Part shown: positions 59,499 through 64,000 of the stretch, one piece after another
Numbering within the stretch: the first letter of the stretch is position 1
How the letters are laid out: every line of letters starts with the position of its first letter
Assembly: GCA_016758965.1 (NCBI GenBank)
Contig: JAEPRB010000014.1
Location: 293,404 to 357,403, forward strand
Direction of reading: 5' to 3'
DNA: 64,000 nucleotides
Origin: Circinella minor
Taxonomy: Eukaryota; Mucoromycota; Mucoromycetes; Mucorales; Lichtheimiaceae
Translations under genes and position numbers: made by a program
Notes under the pieces: model-generated
What the model was told of the DNA's origin: nothing
Database searches by the model: none
Seen by the model: only the letters and a program-made list of their open reading frames with translations

Positions 59499-61515
59499 AT
59501 ATGTGGGCTTGTTTTGAAATAGATACCATACCCGATTATCCATACGGTAGAACGACGGCCAGCATCTTTACAGACAGGACGGCATCCTTTATATATACGT
59601 TGCCGAGATTTTCTGATTATTACGTTATCTATGTTGAAAGAACGAGAAGCTCAAGATGTTTTCGACAGTGTTCAGAAACTCACATGCATTAGTACGTAAA
59701 AAGACAAAAAAAATTGAACGTTTTCTTTTCCTTTAATTGGGATCTATTGCATCTGTTTTTCTGAAAATGACTGCTTGTATATATTTGTGGGGCAATTATT
59801 ATTATTATCTATAAAAAAAAGGTTCTACGGAGCAACTTTATGCATACAGTTATCAACCTCAACCAACATTTACATCAACAAACGGCTGGAAAATATATGA
59901 TCCATTAAAAGAATATGAGCGAATGGGTGTAGGTACCAAAAATGATAATTGGCGTTTCACAACTATCAATCGAGACTACACGGTAAGTATAACGATAATT
60001 CAGTGAAATGAAAATTGGAAGGTGGAGACCAAATTTGAGAAATGAAACTAATGAAATTTCTGTCTCCTTCATAGTATTCTCCAACTTATCCACGTACACT
60101 TGTTGTACCGACCAGGATTAGTGACAATGTACTTAATTATGCTGCCAAATATCGAAGTAAGGGTAGGATTCCCGTCTTATCGTATCTCCATTGGTATAAC
60201 ATGGTATGTTATTTATATTTACTTCTATATATTTCACATTGTTGATAAATGAAAGGGCTATACATATGTCGTTGATAGCGTCTTGTCTAATATTTTTTTA
60301 TAAAGGCTACTATTACACGAAGTAGTCAGCCAATGGTTGGATTTAAACAAGCACGATCCATCCAGGATGAAAAACTTATAGAAGCGACATTTGCCTCCAA
60401 TGTTCCAACAAATCCTAGCGGTCAGGTAGTATACGGATCAACGGCTGCCAACTTGATTGTAGATGCACGGCCAATGGCGAACGCTATGGGCAACGTTGCA
60501 CGTGGAGCAGGAACGGAAAATATGGAAAATTACAAAAATTGCAAAAAGATATATATAGCTATCGATAACATTCATGTGATGCGTGATAGTCTAGCAAAAA
60601 TGTGTGAAGGTATGTATGTATGTTGAAAGAGAGGTTGTAAAGGTGATCAGGGGATAGCAGTAGAACGGTACTAATATAACATCAAATGTGCTTTTACATA
60701 TAGCCATGCAGGGAGCAGATACAGATGGACAAGTAAATAGAGGTGCATTACAACGATCCAACTGGTTAAAACATATTGCAACACTTATGGAAGGTACAGA
60801 GACAATCGTCAAGAATATTCATGTTTACAACTCACATGTTCTTGTGCATTGTTCGGACGGATGGGATCGTACTGCTCAGCTTGTCTCGATCAGTGAGCTT
60901 TGTCTTGATCCATATTTCCGTACATTTGAAGGGTTCCAAATTCTAATCGAAAAAGAATGGGTTTCATTCGGGCACAAATTTGCCGATCGATGCGGTCATT
61001 TATCTAACGAAAAGTACTTTGTCAACCTCGCCAATAATACCGGCAATGCAGCTACAAATACAATCAAAGATATGCAGAACAAATTTTACAAATCAAATTA
61101 TTATCAAAAAGAAACAAGCCCAGTATTCCATCAGTTCCTGGATTGTGTATATCAGCTGCTGCGTCAATCTCCAACCCGGTTCGAATTTAACGAAAACATG
61201 CTTATTGATTTACATTATCATGTATATTCTTGTCAATTTGGAACATTCTTATTCAATTGTGAGGGTGAACGGACGCATCATTATCCACAAAGCAAATCAT
61301 TTAGTATTTGGGATTATTTCAATACACATAAAGATCGATTTGTCAACGAAATGTACGATCCCAAAAAGGACCAGGATTTGGTTGATGATGGTGGTGTATT
61401 GTTTCCAGATACCCGGAACATCAAATATTGGTCCAGCCTATTCAATCGAAAAGAAGATGAAGTTAATGAACCAATAACTTATGGTATTTCTCATCCATTA
61501 GCAGAAGACGCATGA
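59034..61515 (+). CDS. YMR1: Myotubularin-family phosphoinositide 3-phosphatase
   Basis: Seven exons (59034-59075, 59217-59318, 59523-59691, 59822-59982, 60075-60203, 60306-60609, 60704-61515) give 572 aa. The N-terminal part (TGTVHLTVHNLIFNYPEGEI to about 110) is a PH-GRAM domain. The phosphatase domain carries GRIPVLSYLHW and the CX5R signature VHCSDGWDRT (Cys352, Arg358), which is the catalytically active form, followed by EKEWVSFGHKFADRCGH. The enzyme removes the 3-phosphate from PI3P and PI(3,5)P2 on endosomes. It is shorter than animal MTMRs, as in yeast Ymr1, with no FYVE domain. Confidence 0.95.
59458..59495. repeat. TA microsatellite in a myotubularin intron
   Basis: A run of TA repeats at about 59465-59494 inside the intron between exons 2 and 3. 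Confidence 0.9.
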
Positions 61516-62653
61516 TACAAAATCTCAAAAATATATACACCCTTTTTATTTTTTCATTCTTCCTTATCATTCCTCTTAAGTACCATGTAGTTTACATATG
61601 ATTTGATTTTGTTGAATTTATTCTTTTTTTTTTTAATAAAAAATGACCCTGCTTTTGATTGTTTGATCTTATTGTTATATATTAAAAGTACAAAAACTAC
61701 AAGCATAGACTCATCCATTAGCTCGATCTACAAATAATGATAACGAAAAAACCAGTTTATAATATGATTTTTTATATAATTGAGTATATGCTGTAAAAAT
61801 CAATCTTCATAACTTTTTCTTCTTACTCATCTAATAACGTTGAAGATTTTTTTTTCTATTTGAAAATATAATTTACAAAGTATCAGAAATGGACACACAC
61901 ACATATATATAAACACTCGTCGAGGAGTAAAAGAACACACTAGTTATACGACGAAGCTATTATATATAACTAATTTAATAGGTTTGTAACTGTATCATTC
62001 ATAACATACATCTAGGTGCATTTGAAAAACTTCAACTAATACTCGGTAAAAAAAATTTCTAAGCATGCAATATTAAAAAGAATAAAATAAATAAGAATTC
62101 AAGACATGACATGGCATGACATAAAGTCTAGCTAGGCTTCTTGGTAGGCTTGCATGGATCTTTGGTAACTAAACCTAATTTGGATTAGCCAGAGATTCCA
62201 CCCAGCGATCTTTCAGTTTCTACCGTTACACATATACATGTTGTTGTGGTTGGACAATTCATTTGAAATATCTTTGTTATTTGTAATTAAAATCCCAATT
62301 GTTAGTTAGAATTATTGATTTATAAAGTATAATCTCATTTACATATAATATACTAGTTTATGTAATAGTATCATCATAATAATAAGCAATAGCACCCACC
62401 ATGAGAATGAAATAGGGGGTCAAGTCGACTACACACTAAACATATAGCAGGGCGTTTAGCACATTATCAATCGGACTTTATGATGGATTGCAGAAGTAAA
62501 TGGTAAGGTGTGTTAAGCCAAAAATAAAGAAAAAAGACAGTTACTCGATGAACTTGAAGAATAAAAAATCTCTTGGCACCCTTTTAACCTCTTTTCAATA
62601 CTCGATACTACACACAGACTGACATAACAAAAAGTCACAGCGAAAGAAAACTT
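61516..62653. other. Intergenic, no gene seen
   Basis: AT-rich spacer between two + strand genes. ACATGACATGGCATGACAT at about 62103-62121 is a short local repeat. Confidence 0.5.
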
Positions 62654-63933
62654 ATGCTTTTTGTAATTTCTTCTTTTAGACGACGTCCAGTGTTCTTACT
62701 GTATTTATGTCTTATTGGACTATCCGTCTTATTCGTTATACAACTATTTTGGGAGCCCTTCTTTAATGAAGGTGCTAATGGATTTTCACACCGGACCATG
62801 GTTGGTCATCCAAATCTAACACCACCAACAGCAGATAAAATCAAAGTGAAGGCTGCATTTGTTGTATTGACACGTAACTCTGAACTGGATGGTGTACGAC
62901 AAGCCATTCAACAAATGGAATCGCGTTTCAATCGCAAGTTTGAATACCCCTACGTGTTTTTAAACGATGAGGAGTTCACAGACGAGTTTATGGAAGCGAC
63001 ATCTAGTCTTACAAATGCAGAAACAAAATACGGTAAAGATTAGTAGTGGTTATTACATTGAGAAAATAATTCAAGTATACCATGGATGTGTTTTGATTTA
63101 ATGCGTGAGTTTTCTTTTTTGCTACTGCTTGATGTTATAGGAATTATTCCAAAGGAACATTGGAGCTACCCTGATTGGATAGATATTGAAAAAGCAAATG
63201 CTTCAAGAATAGATATGAAAAAGAAAGATATTATATATGGTGGAAGTGAATCGTATCGACATATGTGTAGGTAAGGTATTAAAAGTTATGTGGATAAGGT
63301 TTGAACTAAGAGAAAGAAAGGAACAAACTGGGTAGAAACTGAAAAGCATATTTAAAATTCAGGTTTGAGAGCGGATTTTTTTATCGCCATCCACTTGTGC
63401 AAGAATATGATTACTACTGGTAAGCTCTCTCTTTTTTTTTTCTTTTTGCCAAGAGTCAAATGACAAGAAAGAAAGTTTTGATATTAGTTTATTGGTAATA
63501 TTTAGGCGCGTGGAACCGAGTGTGGAATTCTATTGTGATATCGACTATGATCCATTTCTTTATATGCAACAAAACAATAAGAAATATGGTAAATAGTAAT
63601 AATAGTAATTATGGGGAGGATATAGAATAAACCAAAACAGGCAAAATCTGAAAACGCAATTATAATGATTACAGGCTGGACCATATCACTTTTGGAATTC
63701 AAAGCAACAATTCCCTCACTTTGGAGTACTGTCAAATCATTTATGAAAAAATACCCACAACATATACCAAATAACAATATGCTTGACTTCATTTCCAATA
63801 ATGGAGGTTATACCTATAACTTGTGTCATTTTTGGAGCAACTTCGAAATTGGAGATCTGAATTTTCTGCGTGGAGAAGCCTATAGCAAATTTTTTGATTA
63901 TCTTGATCAAAGTGGTGGCTTTTTTTATGAAAG
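62654..63933 (+). CDS. GT15 alpha-1,2-mannosyltransferase (KRE2/MNT1/KTR), 5' part
   Basis: Exons 62654-63032, 63141-63270, 63363-63419, 63506-63588 and 63675-63933 are joined; the rest lies beyond the window. It is a type II Golgi protein: short basic cytosolic end (SSFRRRP), one membrane segment ([20 protein letters not shown]), then a lumenal stem. The catalytic domain starts at [20 protein letters not shown]. Family landmarks are [54 protein letters not shown] and [18 protein letters not shown]. It transfers mannose from GDP-mannose onto O- and N-glycans. The final donor (GAAAG-GTTTGT) agrees with the expected continuation YYERW. Confidence 0.93.
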
Positions 63934-64000
63934 GTTTGTGTTTACATAAAATATGAGTTGATAAAGTAAAAAAAAAAAAAAAGAAGTGAATATATCCTTT

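Noticed and set aside
60980..61477. 165-codon + frame inside the myotubularin gene
   Set aside because: It is an out-of-frame shadow of the conserved phosphatase exon.
63502..63798. Minus-strand frame opposite the GT15 gene
   Set aside because: It is an antisense shadow spanning an intron and two conserved exons of the mannosyltransferase.

Overview
This window is nuclear DNA from a fungus. Genes carry many short GT..AG introns of about 50-200 bp, intergenic DNA is strongly AT-rich, and the proteins are fungal: Pol delta, a GH17 glucanase, a KRE2/MNT1-type mannosyltransferase and DHA1-type transporters. Two things point to an early-diverging lineage, probably Mucoromycota (inference; species not determinable): a metazoan-style eIF4E-binding protein, and decayed copies of a dispersed gene family. 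Gene models were spliced by hand from reading frames and splice signals; summed exon lengths give intact frames unless noted.

Layout. 1-2.7 kb: AT-rich, no gene. 2.7-7.2 kb: HSL-type alpha/beta hydrolase (+), a 4E-BP homologue (-), ARG7/ArgJ (-). 7.9-12.8 kb: POL3, DNA polymerase delta catalytic subunit (20 exons, +), with MCB/SCB-like boxes upstream. 13.4-14.5 kb: Cue1-like CUE protein (+). 15.7-19.6 kb: three tandem paralogous genes for small secreted cysteine-containing proteins (-), with a shared 13-bp upstream element. 21.3-31.3 kb: gene-poor graveyard with relics of a repeated gene family, a 5'-truncated retroelement with a 13-bp target-site duplication, a broken transposase-like gene, a long TAA microsatellite and short tandem repeats. 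33.4-34.7 kb: bHLH factor (+). 35.0-36.1 kb: PhyH-family dioxygenase (-). 37.8-39.5 kb: GPI14/PIG-M (+), preceded by a polyglutamine uORF overlapping its start as ATGA. 39.9-40.6 kb: small spliced gene of unknown function (+). 44.05-45.96 kb: DHA1 transporter (+) with a pair of perfect dyads upstream. 48.2-50.4 kb: single-exon arrestin-like protein (+). 51.9-54.2 kb: second DHA1 transporter (+). 54.4-55.3 kb: mitoribosomal mS35 (+). 55.4-56.6 kb: GH17 glucanase (-). 57.7-58.1 kb: RPS21 (-). 59.0-61.5 kb: myotubularin phosphatase (+). 62.65 kb to the end: 5' part of a GT15 mannosyltransferase (+), cut by the window edge.

Most neighbours are unrelated, as usual in eukaryotes. Functional links are loose: GPI14, the GT15 enzyme and the GH17 enzyme serve glycosylation and the cell wall; POL3 is likely under G1/S control; the 4E-BP suggests TOR-controlled cap-dependent translation. 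The most notable items are the 4E-BP, the tandem secreted-protein array with its shared upstream motif, and the dated insertion history of the relic region.
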